Of a DNA stretch of 64,000 nucleotides, positions 9,686-19,790 are shown piece after piece; the stretch's first letter is position 1; each line of letters begins with the position of its first letter. The notes under the pieces are model-generated. The model was given only the letters and a program-made list of their open reading frames with translations. It did no database searches and had not been told where the DNA came from. The translations under genes and the position numbers were made by a program. This DNA is from Neiella holothuriorum (GTDB lineage: Bacteria; Pseudomonadota; Gammaproteobacteria; Enterobacterales; Neiellaceae). The stretch spans positions 62,001 through 126,000 of the forward strand of contig NZ_JAHZSS010000007.1 of the NCBI RefSeq assembly GCF_019457915.1, in the 5' to 3' direction.

Positions 9686-10389
9686 AAAGCCTCCTTGGCG
9701 AAGTCAGATCGCAACCGCAATACCAATAATATGATGCCAGTCAATCCTGCTGCTAAGGCCGTAGTTGCGCTTAAGATGAACAACAAATTTGAAACATTTT
9801 CTCCTTCGGTGTAATCCATAATGTGAAGCCGCCACATCCAATCAAAAATTCTCCATGGGGTATGGCGCTTAGTCACAATTTCGCCAGTATATTCATTGAC
9901 ATAAAAAGTCGGAGCCGAATAGTGATCAAATGTCACTTGCCATACAGGAAGGTGTCTAGCAGATATTTCTGAAGGCTTAAGAGACGCATCTGATATGAGT
10001 TTTACGTGACTGATTTCGTCATTACCTGCGTAACTGTATTTCGCAATCTGCCTTGCTTGATGTTCTTTAACTGGAGGAATTCTTTCACCAGTATTTGCAT
10101 CCACCGCAGCTCCGTGACCTTGGGGAGTTACAAATCGATAGATAGGATGCCCTGAGCTCATTGTTAGCTCGACATTGATAGCTTTAGGGTTGTCTCTAAC
10201 TAAAGAATCAAACGAATAATTTACCTCCCTCCCGATTAGTTCTTCCCTAGAGTCGACTGAAAGAAATTCACCATGAACATAGTGAATATTCATCAGCACC
10301 ATGTATAAGCCACTGATGGCCCACAACAGAAACTGTGCTCCCACAACTACCATCAACCACTTGTGGATTACTCTTATGACTCTAATCAT
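9682..10389 (-). CDS. PepSY-associated membrane protein
   Basis: The 235-aa protein has an N-terminal membrane helix with a conserved His (IRVIHKWLMVVVGAQF), a periplasmic PepSY-like part, and a C-terminal helix (NLLFILSATTALAAGL). The layout mirrors the N-terminal part of the downstream 609-aa reductase, including IHKW and the IMDY motif, which suggests duplication. The stop overlaps the next start (ATGA). Together they look like a two-subunit haem-type transmembrane reductase. The substrate is unknown. Confidence 0.7.
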   Translation of the reverse strand: MIRVIRVIHKWLMVVVGAQFLLWAISGLYMVLMNIHYVHGEFLSVDSREELIGREVNYSFDSLVRDNPKAINVELTMSSGHPIYRFVTPQGHGAAVDANTGERIPPVKEHQARQIAKYSYAGNDEISHVKLISDASLKPSEISARHLPVWQVTFDHYSAPTFYVNEYTGEIVTKRHTPWRIFDWMWRLHIMDYTEGENVSNLLFILSATTALAAGLTGIILLVLRLRSDFAKEAL

Positions 10390-10453
10390 TGCTTAACCAT
10401 ATCGGTAATTAAGATTCGAAGGCATTACACACTAACTCAAACTAGCTAATGAA

Positions 10454-10486
10454 CGGAGCAAGAGGGTCTCTTCCCCTCATGCTCCG
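10454..10486 (-). terminator. Hairpin after the 10496-10930 gene
   Basis: A 7-bp stem (CGGAGCA with TGCTCCG) continues through one mismatch into a 5-bp stem (GAGGG with CCCTC). It lies just downstream of the minus-strand gene ending at 10496. There is no strong T run, so factor-independent termination is only plausible. Confidence 0.4.
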
Positions 10487-10495
10487 AAGTCAGAG

Positions 10496-10930
10496 CTAGT
10501 GAGCTGCCGTAGATTTCACATCAATAACGTGTTGCTCCAATATGTTCTGACGCACCAACAAATGTTCAAGCAGCGCCACCACCATAATCAATTGAGTATC
10601 CTGGTGGCTTTCTAATTGATAACAGGTCTGCTCATCTGCTGTTTGCCGCTCTAAACATTCAGCATTGGCTATGCGCTTTGCGCGGACCATTTCAGTCAAT
10701 TGCTCAATACCCGTTGCCATTGCCTCTCGGTGTTCCTTCATAACCCCTTGATTTGGAACTGTGGTGCCATTCACCAGAGTCTTTTCTAATAACGAATTCA
10801 TTGACTTTATCGTCTGATGCATCTTTTCTTGGTGTTGATACATAGATACAGAAGTATCGTCGGCCATTACAGCCATTGAAGGAGCCGTTAGTAACAAGGC
10901 AACAATGAGTTTTTTAACAAAAATTTTCAT
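10496..10930 (-). CDS. Hypothetical periplasmic protein, 144 aa
   Basis: A signal peptide is visible (MKIFVKKLIVALLL...AVMA). The mature part is predicted all-helical with two Cys residues (ECLERQTADEQTCYQ, about residues 92-104) that could form a disulphide. I do not recognise the family. It stands alone on the minus strand in the metal cargo, between the PepSY pair and the cus region. A periplasmic stress or metal role is only suggested by position. Confidence 0.6.
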   Translation of the reverse strand: MKIFVKKLIVALLLTAPSMAVMADDTSVSMYQHQEKMHQTIKSMNSLLEKTLVNGTTVPNQGVMKEHREAMATGIEQLTEMVRAKRIANAECLERQTADEQTCYQLESHQDTQLIMVVALLEHLLVRQNILEQHVIDVKSTAAH

Positions 10931-10993
10931 GGTGAGATTCTCTATTTGAGTGAGTTCGAGTCTTATACGGAAAGTTATATGGGCTAAGAATCT

Positions 10994-11410
10994 CTATTCT
11001 CTAAACACTTCAAACAAGAGAAAAATAGGCGCCTTACGTTGGGCGCTTGGCCTTATCTGCGAGCAGGCATATCTCCTTTGCCGCTCAAAATTTCGCAGCA
11101 GTTGCATGCTGGAGTCACTATGAGCAACATCAAATTTTCGCTTTGATTGCGACTCTAGAGCCTGCGCAGCCCTGCAACTTGACAATTCACAACAATCAGT
11201 CCGTTCGGCGGATCGCACTTTTACTGAATGGCAGCCTATCTTTTGCATGCCATCATGTTGAGCTATTTTGGGGAACGAGAAGGGTTCAGCACAGGAGCTT
11301 AAAAAGCTCATCGCGGATAGCAGACCAAGCAATAAAATCGGGGTAAGTAACTTGGCTTTACAACTAGCAAGCCTACCGTAGTTGCCATACATCAAGGTAC
11401 TCATCATCAT
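10994..11410 (-). CDS. Hypothetical Cys-containing lipoprotein-like ORF
   Basis: The 138-aa frame has a hydrophobic N-terminal stretch ending in a possible lipobox (SFLSSC, about residue 41) and scattered Cys/His (GCHSV, TDCCELSSC). The long N-terminus before the hydrophobic part suggests a start at a later Met (MYGNYGRL). A 99-codon frame runs on the other strand. I recognise no domain, and composition does not settle which frame is coding, so this is a weak call. Confidence 0.35.
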   Translation of the reverse strand: MMMSTLMYGNYGRLASCKAKLLTPILLLGLLSAMSFLSSCAEPFSFPKIAQHDGMQKIGCHSVKVRSAERTDCCELSSCRAAQALESQSKRKFDVAHSDSSMQLLRNFERQRRYACSQIRPSAQRKAPIFLLFEVFRE

Positions 11411-11565
11411 ACGTTCCAGTTCGGTGCTTCCGCTCTGTGGCTCCTCACCGCTAAGGAGTGAACGCTATATTTCATGTGAACGTCCTCGAAAATAGCAATG
11501 GGCCTGTCCAAACAAGCTTCAAACACAGTTGAGCTGACGAATAACCGAGTCGCAATATGTGACTA

Positions 11566-11590
11566 AAGAGGCGACAAGAAGCCGCCTCTT
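11566..11590 (-). terminator. Hairpin at the end of the cus operon
   Basis: A perfect 8-bp stem (AAGAGGCG, 11566-11573, with CGCCTCTT, 11583-11590) and a 9-nt loop lie 6 bp after the last gene of the operon. The T run on the minus strand is short (CTCTTTAG). Confidence 0.5.
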
Positions 11591-11595
11591 GGCTA

Positions 11596-12030
11596 TCAAT
11601 GGTAATGACTAAACTGCGAAGTTTGTCCATCGTGATGAACAGCAATCACGCTGTAAGCATCTTTACGATTCCCTTCCATTCCAGGTGAGCCCATCGGCAT
11701 GCCGGGCACTGCGATGCCTTTAATATTTGGGCGCTCATCCAACAATCGCTGAACATCTTTAGCGGGAACGTGACCTTCAATAAAATAACCACCAACAAAA
11801 GCGGTATGGCAAGAAGCTGCCGCTGGTGTCACTCCGGCTTGCTCCTTTAACTTGCTAAGATTGTTTTGAATAACAACATTCAATTCAAAACCTTGCTGTT
11901 GCATGTAGTCCACCCACTTCTGACAGCAGCCGCAATATTCAGACTTGTACACTTCAATCGTCTCAGATGCAGTGGCAGCCCCGATACTGAGCAAGATACT
12001 TGCTACTAAAGCTAACTTTTTCATTTTCAC
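11596..12030 (-). CDS. DUF411 / CopG-like periplasmic copper protein
   Basis: The 144-aa protein has a signal peptide and the thioredoxin-like motif YCGCCQKW (Cys33, Cys35, Cys36), then SCHTAFVGGYFIEGHVPA and VPGMPMGSPGME, all typical of the DUF411/CopG family. Family members bind copper in the periplasm and are linked to copper resistance. It is the last gene of the cus-type operon, overlapping the His-rich gene upstream by 4 bp, and so probably shares the CueR-controlled promoter. Confidence 0.85.
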   Translation of the reverse strand: MKMKKLALVASILLSIGAATASETIEVYKSEYCGCCQKWVDYMQQQGFELNVVIQNNLSKLKEQAGVTPAAASCHTAFVGGYFIEGHVPAKDVQRLLDERPNIKGIAVPGMPMGSPGMEGNRKDAYSVIAVHHDGQTSQFSHYH

Positions 12031-12404
12031 TCTCCGCTATTCTTGCTCGACATCCGGTGATGCTCGCTATGATCCATACTCTGATGGTGACTATGATCCA
12101 TGCCCTGATGTTGGTTATGTTCACTTTTTCGATGTGGGCACTGCTTGTGCTCCTCTGCCCCTGAGTGGGCTGTTCCTTGTTCTAGGTGAGGACACTGTTT
12201 TTTGTCTTCATGTGTGCAGTCGCCAGAGTCGTGGTGAGGACACTTTGTCTGCTCTTGGTGCATGCTTTGATGTTGGCTGTGATCCATACCATTCATCTCG
12301 GAGTGTTTCGCCATAGATGTTTCGGCAGCATTAAGGCTCCAAGAAATGGAAGCTGTAGCAAAGAATGCTGCGAATAGAATGTTTTGTAGAGTTAATTTTT
12401 TCAC
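12027..12404 (-). CDS. Secreted His/Met/Cys-rich metal-binding protein
   Basis: The 125-aa protein has a signal peptide followed by an almost entirely low-complexity metal-binding sequence: units such as [10 protein letters not shown], three or four copies of a CPHxxSG-like element (CPHHDSG, CPHLEQG, CPHRKSE) and a His-rich tail. It resembles the repeat tail of the CusB protein in the same operon, which suggests a shared origin. The likely role is periplasmic copper or silver buffering. It follows cusA by 1 bp and overlaps the DUF411 gene. Confidence 0.7.
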   Translation of the reverse strand: MKKLTLQNILFAAFFATASISWSLNAAETSMAKHSEMNGMDHSQHQSMHQEQTKCPHHDSGDCTHEDKKQCPHLEQGTAHSGAEEHKQCPHRKSEHNQHQGMDHSHHQSMDHSEHHRMSSKNSGE

Positions 12405-12405
12405 T

Positions 12406-15400
12406 TTATTTTCCTTTCAAATAAGGTTTGATTGTCTGTTTGCACCACAGGTAGTACACAGCAGGCACAAGCAATAGCGTAAGTAAGATGGAAGAGACCA
12501 TGCCGCCAACCATTGGGGCAGCAATGCGTTGCATGACTTCGGAACCAGTTCCTGTTCCGTACATGATGGGTAATAGGCCGACGATAATAGTGGCTGCAGT
12601 CATTACTTTGGGGCGTAAACGTAATGCCGCGCCTTCGATCACTGCATCCTTCAGTCCGCTTAACGTAATTGGTTTTTCTGCTTGCTGACATTCATCAAGC
12701 CAGTCATCGAAAGCGTGCCGAAGGTAGAGCAGCATTAGCACACTCGTTTCCACAGCAACCCCAGCCAAAGCAATGAACCCAACGCCAACGGCAACCGAAA
12801 AATTAAACCCTTGCCAATAAATCAACCAGATCCCGCCAATCAAAGCCAACGGAAGCGTCCCCATGATGATCAGCACGTCACTAAACCGACGGTGGCTCAA
12901 ATAAAGCAGTACCACAATGATCGCCAGTGTTAATGGAATCACATAGGAGAGCTTCTCTTTAGCCCGAAGCATGTACTCATATTGGCCGGACCAAGTAATC
13001 GAGTAGCCCGGAGGTAGAGCAAGCTCTGAGGCAACAATTTCACTTGCCTGCTCGACATAGCTACCAATATCTACATCTTCCAAGTCAACGTAGGTCCAGC
13101 CATTCAGTCGGGCATTTTCACTTTTGATTCCTGGAGGGCCATCTTCGATATAAACATCGGCAACATCACTCAGAGCAATCCGTTGATTAGACGGAGTTAC
13201 GATCGGCAGCAGAGCAATGCTCTCTGGTGAATCACGATAGGTTTGGGGGTAGCGCAAATTGACCGGGTAACGCTCAAGTCCTTCAACGGTTTGAGTCACG
13301 TTCATCCCGCCGATTGCTGTCGCTACGACTTGTTGCACATCAGCAATGTTTAATCCATAGCGAGCAGCCTGCGCCCTATCAATATCAACCTTGATATAGC
13401 GCCCTCCCGCGACCCGCTCGGAATAAGCAGATGCGGTGCCAGGCACATCTTTAAGTATTTGTTCTAATTGTTGCCCAATGGTTTGGATTGTATTTAGTTC
13501 TGGTCCCGCGATTTTAATGCCAACAGGTGTCTTAATGCCTGTCGCTAACATATCGATGCGAGTTTTGATGGGCATGACCCATGCATTTGTTAACCCAGGG
13601 AACTGAACTAAGCTATCGAGCTCTTGTTTAAGAACATCGGTTGTTACTCCTTCTCGCCACTCTTCTTTCGGTTTCAACTGAATAAAGGTTTCAACCATCG
13701 TCAAAGGAGCAGGATCTGTAGCAGTATCAGCACGGCCAACCTTACCAAAGACATTCTGAACTTCGGGAATAGTTCGAATCAGTTTATCGGTTTGCTGTAG
13801 CAGCTCTCTTGCTTTGCCAATCGAGACCCCCGCGTAAGTGGTTGGCATGTACATTAGATCGCCTTCATCCAGAGGAGGAATGAATTCCGTGCCAATTTTA
13901 TTGACCGGCCAAAAGCCTATAGCAGTGATCAAAATCGAAACTGCAATGGTCGATTTGGGGTATTTCAGTACGCCGTTTAATAGCGGCATATACAAAGCCA
14001 TCAGGATACGGTTCACCGGGTTTTTGTTCTCAGCAACAATGTTGCCGCGAATGAAATAGCCCATCAGTACCGGAACCAAGGTAATGGCCAGAGCAGCAGA
14101 AGCTGCCATTGCGTAAGTTTTTGTAAAGGCCAATGGAGAAAACATCCGCCCCTCTTGCGCTTCAAGAGTAAATACCGGAAGAAAGCTAACGGTAATAATC
14201 AATAGCGAAAAGAATAGTGACGGGCCAACTTCAATTGCAGCCTTGGAGACAACTTGCCAACGGTTCTCATCTGTCACCTTCTCTTTTTCCATGTGTTTGT
14301 GCATGTTTTCAATCATCACGATCGCGCCATCGACCATTGCGCCAATTGCAATGGCAATGCCTCCTAACGACATGATGTTGGCATTCAAGCCCTGTAAATG
14401 CATCACAACAAAAGCGGCCAATATGCCCACTGGGATAGTAATAATGCCCACCAATGACGAGCGCACATGAAAGAGAAAGATCAGGCAAACCAATGCGACA
14501 ACAATGAATTCTTCCAGTAGCTTGTGCCAAAGGTTGTCCACCGCTCGCTCTATTAACCCAGATCGATCATAAACAGGCACTATCTCTACACCTTGGGGTA
14601 GGCTGGGCTTGAGTTGCTCTAAACGACTTTTAACGGCCTCAATTGTTTTTTGTGCATTCTCGCCAAAGCGCATCACAATGACACCACCGACCGTTTCCCC
14701 TTCGCCATTCAGCTCAGCAACCCCACGTCGCATTTGTGGCCCTAATTGAATATCTGCAACATCTCTTAAAAGCAGTGGAGTACCTTGCTGATTAACGCCC
14801 AACGGAATGTTGTTTAAGTCGTCAATGCTTTGAATATATCCGGTCGCCCGAACCATATACTCAGCTTCTGAATTCTCGATAACCGAAGCGCCAACCTCCT
14901 GGTTTCCTCGTTGAATAGCGGTTTGAATCAGGCTAAGGGGAATACCAAAGGCGCGGAGCTTATCGGGGTCAACTTTGACCTGGTACTGCTTGACCATGCC
15001 GCCGACAGTTGCTACTTCAGAGACCCCAGCAACAGTCTGTAGCTCATACTTTAGAAACCAGTCTTGGATGGAGCGAAGTTGTGATAAATCACGCTGGCCG
15101 GAGCGGTCTATTAGCGAGTAGATGTAAACCCAGCCCACACCTGTTGCGTCAGGGCCAAGTTGCGGCTTAGCGGTACTTGGTAAGCTCGGAGCAACTTGAC
15201 TCAAGTATTCTAAAACTCTACTTCTGGCCCAATACAAATCGGTATCATCGTCAAAGATCACGTATACATATGAGTCCCCAAAAAACGAAAAGCCTCTCAC
15301 AGTTTCAGCACCAGGTACCGACAGCATGGCGGTTGTCAATGGGTAGGTAACTTGCTCTTCAACAACCTGCGGTGCTTGTCCTGGGTATGACGTTTTAATG

Positions 15401-15543
15401 ATGACCTGAACATCAGAGAGATCAGGAATCGCGTCGATCGGTGTTTGCTTGACTGCCCATAGTCCTCCCACCACTAATATAAGCGTCATGAGCAGTACCA
15501 TGAACCGGTTGTAAATCGACCATCGGATAATGGAAGCAATCAT
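12406..15543 (-). CDS. cusA: CusA-type copper/silver RND efflux pump
   Basis: This is a 1045-aa HME-RND pump with TM4 motif [15 protein letters not shown] (about residues 395-412). The three methionines that bind Cu(I)/Ag(I) in E. coli CusA are in matching contexts ([26 protein letters not shown]), so monovalent copper/silver specificity is well supported. It exports ions from the periplasm and cytoplasm through CusB and CusC. The gene overlaps cusB by 4 bp. It is unlike the czcA gene at the start of the window, so the island has two separate RND systems. Confidence 0.95.
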   Translation of the reverse strand: MIASIIRWSIYNRFMVLLMTLILVVGGLWAVKQTPIDAIPDLSDVQVIIKTSYPGQAPQVVEEQVTYPLTTAMLSVPGAETVRGFSFFGDSYVYVIFDDDTDLYWARSRVLEYLSQVAPSLPSTAKPQLGPDATGVGWVYIYSLIDRSGQRDLSQLRSIQDWFLKYELQTVAGVSEVATVGGMVKQYQVKVDPDKLRAFGIPLSLIQTAIQRGNQEVGASVIENSEAEYMVRATGYIQSIDDLNNIPLGVNQQGTPLLLRDVADIQLGPQMRRGVAELNGEGETVGGVIVMRFGENAQKTIEAVKSRLEQLKPSLPQGVEIVPVYDRSGLIERAVDNLWHKLLEEFIVVALVCLIFLFHVRSSLVGIITIPVGILAAFVVMHLQGLNANIMSLGGIAIAIGAMVDGAIVMIENMHKHMEKEKVTDENRWQVVSKAAIEVGPSLFFSLLIITVSFLPVFTLEAQEGRMFSPLAFTKTYAMAASAALAITLVPVLMGYFIRGNIVAENKNPVNRILMALYMPLLNGVLKYPKSTIAVSILITAIGFWPVNKIGTEFIPPLDEGDLMYMPTTYAGVSIGKARELLQQTDKLIRTIPEVQNVFGKVGRADTATDPAPLTMVETFIQLKPKEEWREGVTTDVLKQELDSLVQFPGLTNAWVMPIKTRIDMLATGIKTPVGIKIAGPELNTIQTIGQQLEQILKDVPGTASAYSERVAGGRYIKVDIDRAQAARYGLNIADVQQVVATAIGGMNVTQTVEGLERYPVNLRYPQTYRDSPESIALLPIVTPSNQRIALSDVADVYIEDGPPGIKSENARLNGWTYVDLEDVDIGSYVEQASEIVASELALPPGYSITWSGQYEYMLRAKEKLSYVIPLTLAIIVVLLYLSHRRFSDVLIIMGTLPLALIGGIWLIYWQGFNFSVAVGVGFIALAGVAVETSVLMLLYLRHAFDDWLDECQQAEKPITLSGLKDAVIEGAALRLRPKVMTAATIIVGLLPIMYGTGTGSEVMQRIAAPMVGGMVSSILLTLLLVPAVYYLWCKQTIKPYLKGK

Positions 15544-17438
15544 TGCTGTTCTCCACTCTTAGCCTTGTTGGAATTAGAAGCAGAACCTGAATGCTGACTA
15601 TGATCCATGCCTTCGTGCCCGCTGTGTTCCATGGTTTGATGCTGGCTATGATCCATGCCTTCGTGGCCATTGTGTTCCTTGGTTTGATGCTGGCTATGAT
15701 CCATGGCTTCGTGTCCGCTGTGTTCCATGGTTTGGTGCTGGCTATGATCCATGTCTTTGTGGCCATTGTGTTCCTTGGTTTGATGCTGGCTATGCTCCAT
15801 GCCTTCGTGCCCACTGTGTTCCATGGTTTGGTGCTGGCTATGATCCATGCCTTCGTGCCCACTGTGTTCCATGGTTTGGTGCTGGCTATGATCCATGCCT
15901 TCGTGGCCGCTGTGTTCCATGGTTTGATGCTGGCTATGATCCATGCCTTGGTGGCCGCTATGCTCTCCCCCAGGAGTCGAAGAGCGGTCTGATCCCGAAG
16001 AAATAATGTGAATGCCCTGAATGCTGTATGCATTGTTGGCTTCAGCAATTTCAAAGTGCAGATGTGTGTCAGGCGTCAGCAATTCAATGTCTACTACCTC
16101 TGCAACACCGAACTTCATTGTCATAGCGGGCCACTGCCACGCATCAACAGGCTCGTGTTCAACCGTTACTTCTCTATCGATAGGGTTAACCGACTTCACA
16201 ACACCTTCAGCCCAAACAGTTTTCGCAAGTGCAGTATCAGCCGATGACATCCGTAAAAAATCTGAACTAATGCTGGATTCAGAATCGAGCAAAAACTGTG
16301 CGGAAGAGACGATGGAGTCTCCTTGCTGAACTCCGGCAATCAGCTCCGCTTGCTCCGAGTCAATGCGGCCCACTTGAACTGCAACAGACTTGTATTTTCC
16401 TTCTCCCATAGCGAGAACAACTCGATCTTGCGAGCCTGTTCTTATGAGCGCTTCTCGAGGCACTATCAGGGTATCTTTGTCAGAATCTGCGTGAATAGCG
16501 ACTTGAGCAAACATGTTCGGTTTTAACGTCTCGTTTTTATTAGCAAACCTGAGACGAACTCTGGCAGTTCGATTGTCTTGATCGAGCATTGGGTAGATGT
16601 AGTCGACACGCCCTTGCCACTCACTCTCTGGCGCGTAGTCCAATGTCATCGAGACCTTGTCACCCACATTGACTAAATTAGCTTGTCTTTCGAATAACTC
16701 TGCCGTAACCCAAACTTCATCCAGAGGCCCCACTGACAAAATTGTCTTGCCGGGCTTGACGAAGAACCCTTCATACACATCGAGATTGGCAACTACACCC
16801 GATTGAGGTGCCACAATTGTTATTGTCCGAGACACAGCTCTATTCTCAACAACAGCTTGTATTTGGGATTCGGGAACCTGCAATGCTCTCAGGCGCTCTT
16901 TAGCGGATTTGATGAGTTTTGTACTTTTTCTATCTAGAGCAAGAAGAAGTTCTTCTTGAGCATTGACAAGCTCTGGCGAGTAGATCGAAAACAGCGGATC
17001 CCCCTGAGTCACTCGCTCACCTTCAACTTTGACGAATAACGTCTCAAGCCAGCCTTCAACGCGAGGGTGAACGTGAATTAGCGCATCCTCGTTGAAGCCT
17101 ACGTAGCCAACCGTGTTGATTTCCGAATGGAAAGGTTGGTGACTCACGTTGATTACTCTGACGCCTAGGTTGTTTTCAACTTCGGGAGAAATGGTCACTG
17201 TTCCGGGACTATTTGCACCTTCGCTGTCTGCATAAACAGGAATCAAATCCATTCCCATTGGAGACTTTCCTGGTTGATCTCTTCGGTAATTGGGGTCCAT
17301 AGGCGCAACCCAATAGAGCGGTTCATCAGCCGCGCTTTGATGTTGAAGAGTTGGCGTCGGGTTCAACACATGGTAACCAGCGGCACCTAACACAACACCC
17401 ACGGTTATTGTTAGTGATGTTTTGACAAAAGTATTCAT
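15540..17438 (-). CDS. cusB: CusB-type adaptor with CusF domain and long His/Met repeat tail
   Basis: The 632-aa adaptor starts with a membrane anchor, then a heavy-metal-binding motif ([11 protein letters not shown]...[12 protein letters not shown], about residues 42-70) and the usual adaptor domains. A CusF-like domain follows (about residues 405-475) with WPAMTMKF, carrying the Trp and two Met of the Cu(I)/Ag(I) chaperone CusF. Residues 492-619 are eight 16-residue repeats of the type [16 protein letters not shown]. CusB, CusF and a metal sponge are thus fused in one chain, about 200 residues longer than plain CusB. Same operon as cusA and cusC. Confidence 0.92.
   Translation of the reverse strand: MNTFVKTSLTITVGVVLGAAGYHVLNPTPTLQHQSAADEPLYWVAPMDPNYRRDQPGKSPMGMDLIPVYADSEGANSPGTVTISPEVENNLGVRVINVSHQPFHSEINTVGYVGFNEDALIHVHPRVEGWLETLFVKVEGERVTQGDPLFSIYSPELVNAQEELLLALDRKSTKLIKSAKERLRALQVPESQIQAVVENRAVSRTITIVAPQSGVVANLDVYEGFFVKPGKTILSVGPLDEVWVTAELFERQANLVNVGDKVSMTLDYAPESEWQGRVDYIYPMLDQDNRTARVRLRFANKNETLKPNMFAQVAIHADSDKDTLIVPREALIRTGSQDRVVLAMGEGKYKSVAVQVGRIDSEQAELIAGVQQGDSIVSSAQFLLDSESSISSDFLRMSSADTALAKTVWAEGVVKSVNPIDREVTVEHEPVDAWQWPAMTMKFGVAEVVDIELLTPDTHLHFEIAEANNAYSIQGIHIISSGSDRSSTPGGEHSGHQGMDHSQHQTMEHSGHEGMDHSQHQTMEHSGHEGMDHSQHQTMEHSGHEGMEHSQHQTKEHNGHKDMDHSQHQTMEHSGHEAMDHSQHQTKEHNGHEGMDHSQHQTMEHSGHEGMDHSQHSGSASNSNKAKSGEQQ
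15582..15965 (-). repeat. Eight 48-bp tandem repeats coding the CusB His/Met tail
   Basis: The DNA repeats every 48 bp, coding units that begin EHSGHEG or EHNGHEG and end SQHQTM or SQHQTK. The last unit ends in SQHSGS. Several units are nearly identical in nucleotide sequence, so copy number may change by slippage or recombination. The repeats keep other frames open on both strands; those frames are not genes. Confidence 0.93.
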
Positions 17439-17452
17439 TGATTCAAATTCCC

Positions 17453-18757
17453 TTAAATAACTTCACCGGCTAGTAAGTAGTTGAGCTGCACAACCTTTTT
17501 CAAACGCTCGACTTGAATTTGGCTAGCTTCAATCTGAGTGTTGAGCACAGCAATGTATGCACGCATGACTTCTGCAAAGTCTCCGCGATCAGCGGTGTAA
17601 GCATTCAAAGCTGAGTCGGCCTGCTGATTGGTTTGCTGCAACAACTTTTGGCTGTATTGAAGTTCGCGTCGTTCTAATCGGTTGATTTGAGCAGTGAGCG
17701 ATTCAAATTCGGCGCTCAACTTTCGCAATAGCAGTTGGCGTTCGGTTTCAACGGAGAGTGCTCGATAGCGAGCAGCATCGACTTGCTTGTCTTGGCGAGA
17801 CTCGGTGAAAATAGGCAAATCAAAAGTGACCCCTACTGATAAAAAATCAGCTCGACTGTTGCCGTAAGGATCATCTTGACGATAACCATAGCTTGCGGTC
17901 AGTCCCCACTCTGGTTTGTAACTTTGCTTAGCTATTTCAACATCGGTATTTGCAATTTCTCGTTGTTGCTCAATACCTCTTACTGTTGGATGCTTGGCCA
18001 GCACTCGTGTCAACGCACTTAATTCTCCAGCTTTGAATACAGCCAGTGGTTCGATTTCAGGCGCGTCGATCGTTAGCGCATTTGCTATTGCTTCAGGTGG
18101 TAACCATTCCAATAGCAACTGGAGGCTAGTGTCGAATTGTTGTCGAATTCTTAATACGCGCTCATCTAAACGAGCCAGCTCCAAGTCGGCTCTAATTAAG
18201 TCCTGCTGGCGAGTGTTGCCTGCAGCAGATGTGTACCCTTTTTCGGTTACATCAACCAATTGCTCGAACAAATATCGATTGTTTTCGATTAAATCTGCAA
18301 TATGTTGAGCTAGCCATGCGTCTAGGTATATTTGACTGACGAGTGAAGTGACTTTGGCAGATCGAACTTTTGCAGCAATTAACGTAAGCTCATTTTTTTC
18401 TTTTCCCTGCTCACGTCGCAGCTGCAGTGTATCCCCTCGGGGAAACATTTGACTCACGCCAACTTTCAGCTGCGTCATACCTTCTTGGTCGAAGTTGAAA
18501 GTGTCCGTTGGAATATTTGCTGCGGAGATGTTTATTCTCGGATCAGGCAAAGAGCTTGCGGCAGTCGCCTCACTCAAAAATGCTTGCCCATTGAGTTTGT
18601 TTCCCTCTTGCCAAATATCGCCAGATAGCGCCAGATTGACAGCTTTAGCCAACGATAGTTTGGTCTCTTCAGCCCAAACTCCTGAGGTGTGAGCCAAGGG
18701 CAAAAATGAAGCAACTACCAGCGCACACAGGCGCAAGTTACGATTTGGGTTCATCAT
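17453..18757 (-). CDS. cusC: CusC-type outer-membrane efflux channel (TolC family)
   Basis: This TolC-family channel has two helical repeats (for example RADLELARLDERVLRIRQQFD) and a signal peptide (ALVVASFLPLAHTSGVWA). The frame opens at a GTG at 18811, but the ATG at 18757 has a good AGAGG Shine-Dalgarno 7 nt upstream and gives a normal signal peptide, so 434 aa is preferred. It is the second gene of the CueR-controlled operon and 14 bp upstream of cusB. Confidence 0.88.
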   Translation of the reverse strand: MMNPNRNLRLCALVVASFLPLAHTSGVWAEETKLSLAKAVNLALSGDIWQEGNKLNGQAFLSEATAASSLPDPRINISAANIPTDTFNFDQEGMTQLKVGVSQMFPRGDTLQLRREQGKEKNELTLIAAKVRSAKVTSLVSQIYLDAWLAQHIADLIENNRYLFEQLVDVTEKGYTSAAGNTRQQDLIRADLELARLDERVLRIRQQFDTSLQLLLEWLPPEAIANALTIDAPEIEPLAVFKAGELSALTRVLAKHPTVRGIEQQREIANTDVEIAKQSYKPEWGLTASYGYRQDDPYGNSRADFLSVGVTFDLPIFTESRQDKQVDAARYRALSVETERQLLLRKLSAEFESLTAQINRLERRELQYSQKLLQQTNQQADSALNAYTADRGDFAEVMRAYIAVLNTQIEASQIQVERLKKVVQLNYLLAGEVI

Positions 18758-18851
18758 GTACGGGCCTCTATAAGCCAAATGATTAAATGTACAAATAGGG
18801 TTGTGCTGCACTCAAAGAGCACAGTTAATTGGGGTGTTCGGAACTATGTGG

Positions 18852-19283
18852 CTAATTCAGCAGGCGCTGAATTGTCAGGAAGATGGGGGGGTATCCCGAT
18901 GTGGGTACTATATGACGCTTTGGTCGAAGGATTGGTTTAGGTCGCACGATGAATAGCGATAGCATTAGTGCCAATACAACAACAACGGCAAGCGTTTGGA
19001 AGTTATCTGTTTTAGAGTTAACCAGTTTGGTTATAGAAAAATCATCAGCATTGTCACCACAGCATCCGTGCTCCGAAGCAGCAGGGTCTTCCGTAGTCAT
19101 GGGTTGGTGGTGCGCATGGGAATTTGCTTCTGTGAAAGCCATATGCTCGGAAGTGCTGACTTGAGAAACGGTATCATCATGAGCAAACAGATTTGAGCAA
19201 GTCACCGTGACACAAAATATAAACCACACAGACAGAAGTGCTGCCGTGCGATAGTTGTATTTTTGTAGACGCAATAGTGACAT
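18852..19283 (-). CDS. First gene of cus operon: His-rich single-pass membrane protein
   Basis: The predicted protein is 143 aa, with an N-terminal hydrophobic signal or anchor (TAALLSVWFIFCVTVTCS), a His/Cys-rich periplasmic part (SHAHHQPM, EHGCCGDNAD), a second membrane helix (TLAVVVVLALMLSLFIV) and the end SGYPPIFLTIQRLLN. The frame opens at 19319, but that start overlaps the -10 box of the CueR promoter, so I place the start at the ATG at 19283. I do not know a name for the family. Position and metal ligands suggest periplasmic copper handling. Confidence 0.65.
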   Translation of the reverse strand: MSLLRLQKYNYRTAALLSVWFIFCVTVTCSNLFAHDDTVSQVSTSEHMAFTEANSHAHHQPMTTEDPAASEHGCCGDNADDFSITKLVNSKTDNFQTLAVVVVLALMLSLFIVRPKPILRPKRHIVPTSGYPPIFLTIQRLLN

Positions 19284-19317
19284 TGATCGGATTGCTAAAA
19301 TGAACGTTATAAGATGC

Positions 19318-19348
19318 ATCTTAGACCCTTCCCTAAGGGTAAGGTCAA
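19318..19348 (-). promoter_or_regulatory. CueR-type promoter of the cus operon
   Basis: On the minus strand TTGACC (19343-19348) and TAAGAT (19318-19323) are separated by exactly 19 bp, the long spacer typical of MerR-activated promoters. The spacer holds the imperfect dyad ACCTTaCCC...GGGaAGGGT. The half-site closely matches the copA promoter in this window. CueR binding is inferred. Confidence 0.8.
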
Positions 19349-19387
19349 TAATAGTTTTAAATTTTTTCTAACGAAATGTTAATCCAC

Positions 19388-19774
19388 TCACTTGGTCAAT
19401 GAAGCTAAAATTGAGCATGTTGATTTCTCATTGTTCTCACATCGAGTAGCCAACGCAATCAAGTGTTCTTTGATGTGTTCCAACTGAGCTTGTTGCTTTT
19501 CAATAGCTTCAACTTTTTGGCAAATAAGTTCATGTACGTCTGCACTATGACGTGCTGGGTTGTTGAACAGCTCAATCAACTCCCGACACTCGTCAACAGA
19601 AAAACCTGCGGCTCTTGACCGATGAATCAAGTTGAGGATCGGAAGCACTGAATCGTCATAGCTTCGATACCCGTTTTGCTGTCGAGCTGGCTTTGGGATT
19701 AAACCTACATTTTCATAATATCTGACGGCCTTAACCGTCAACCCTGCTTTTTCTGCCACTTCGGAAATTTTCAT
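19388..19774 (-). CDS. cueR: CueR copper-responsive MerR-family activator
   Basis: The 128-aa protein has an N-terminal winged HTH (MKISEVAEKAGLTVKAVRYY), a long dimer helix and the metal loop RCENNEKSTC with Cys112 and Cys120, the same numbers and spacing as the Cu(I) ligands in E. coli CueR. It therefore senses Cu(I), Ag(I) or Au(I). It lies between the two CueR-type promoters, divergent from copA, the expected place for the regulator of both. Confidence 0.93.
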   Translation of the reverse strand: MKISEVAEKAGLTVKAVRYYENVGLIPKPARQQNGYRSYDDSVLPILNLIHRSRAAGFSVDECRELIELFNNPARHSADVHELICQKVEAIEKQQAQLEHIKEHLIALATRCENNEKSTCSILASLTK

Positions 19775-19790
19775 TGTACTGACTCAAACC

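Noticed and set aside
11047-11346. 99-codon plus-strand frame opposite the 138-aa ORF
   Set aside because: No signal, domain or operon context; neither strand is well supported, and I list only the minus-strand frame at low confidence.
15422-16054. Long frames on both strands over the cusB tail (210 and 133 codons)
   Set aside because: They arise because 48-bp tandem repeats keep every frame open; the cusB frame has the domains and the operon overlaps.
19459-19477. TCAAG followed by TGTTCTTTGATGTG as a possible left end
   Set aside because: It lies inside the intact cueR gene, has no TTGCA-type repeats inward, and would split the copper cargo.
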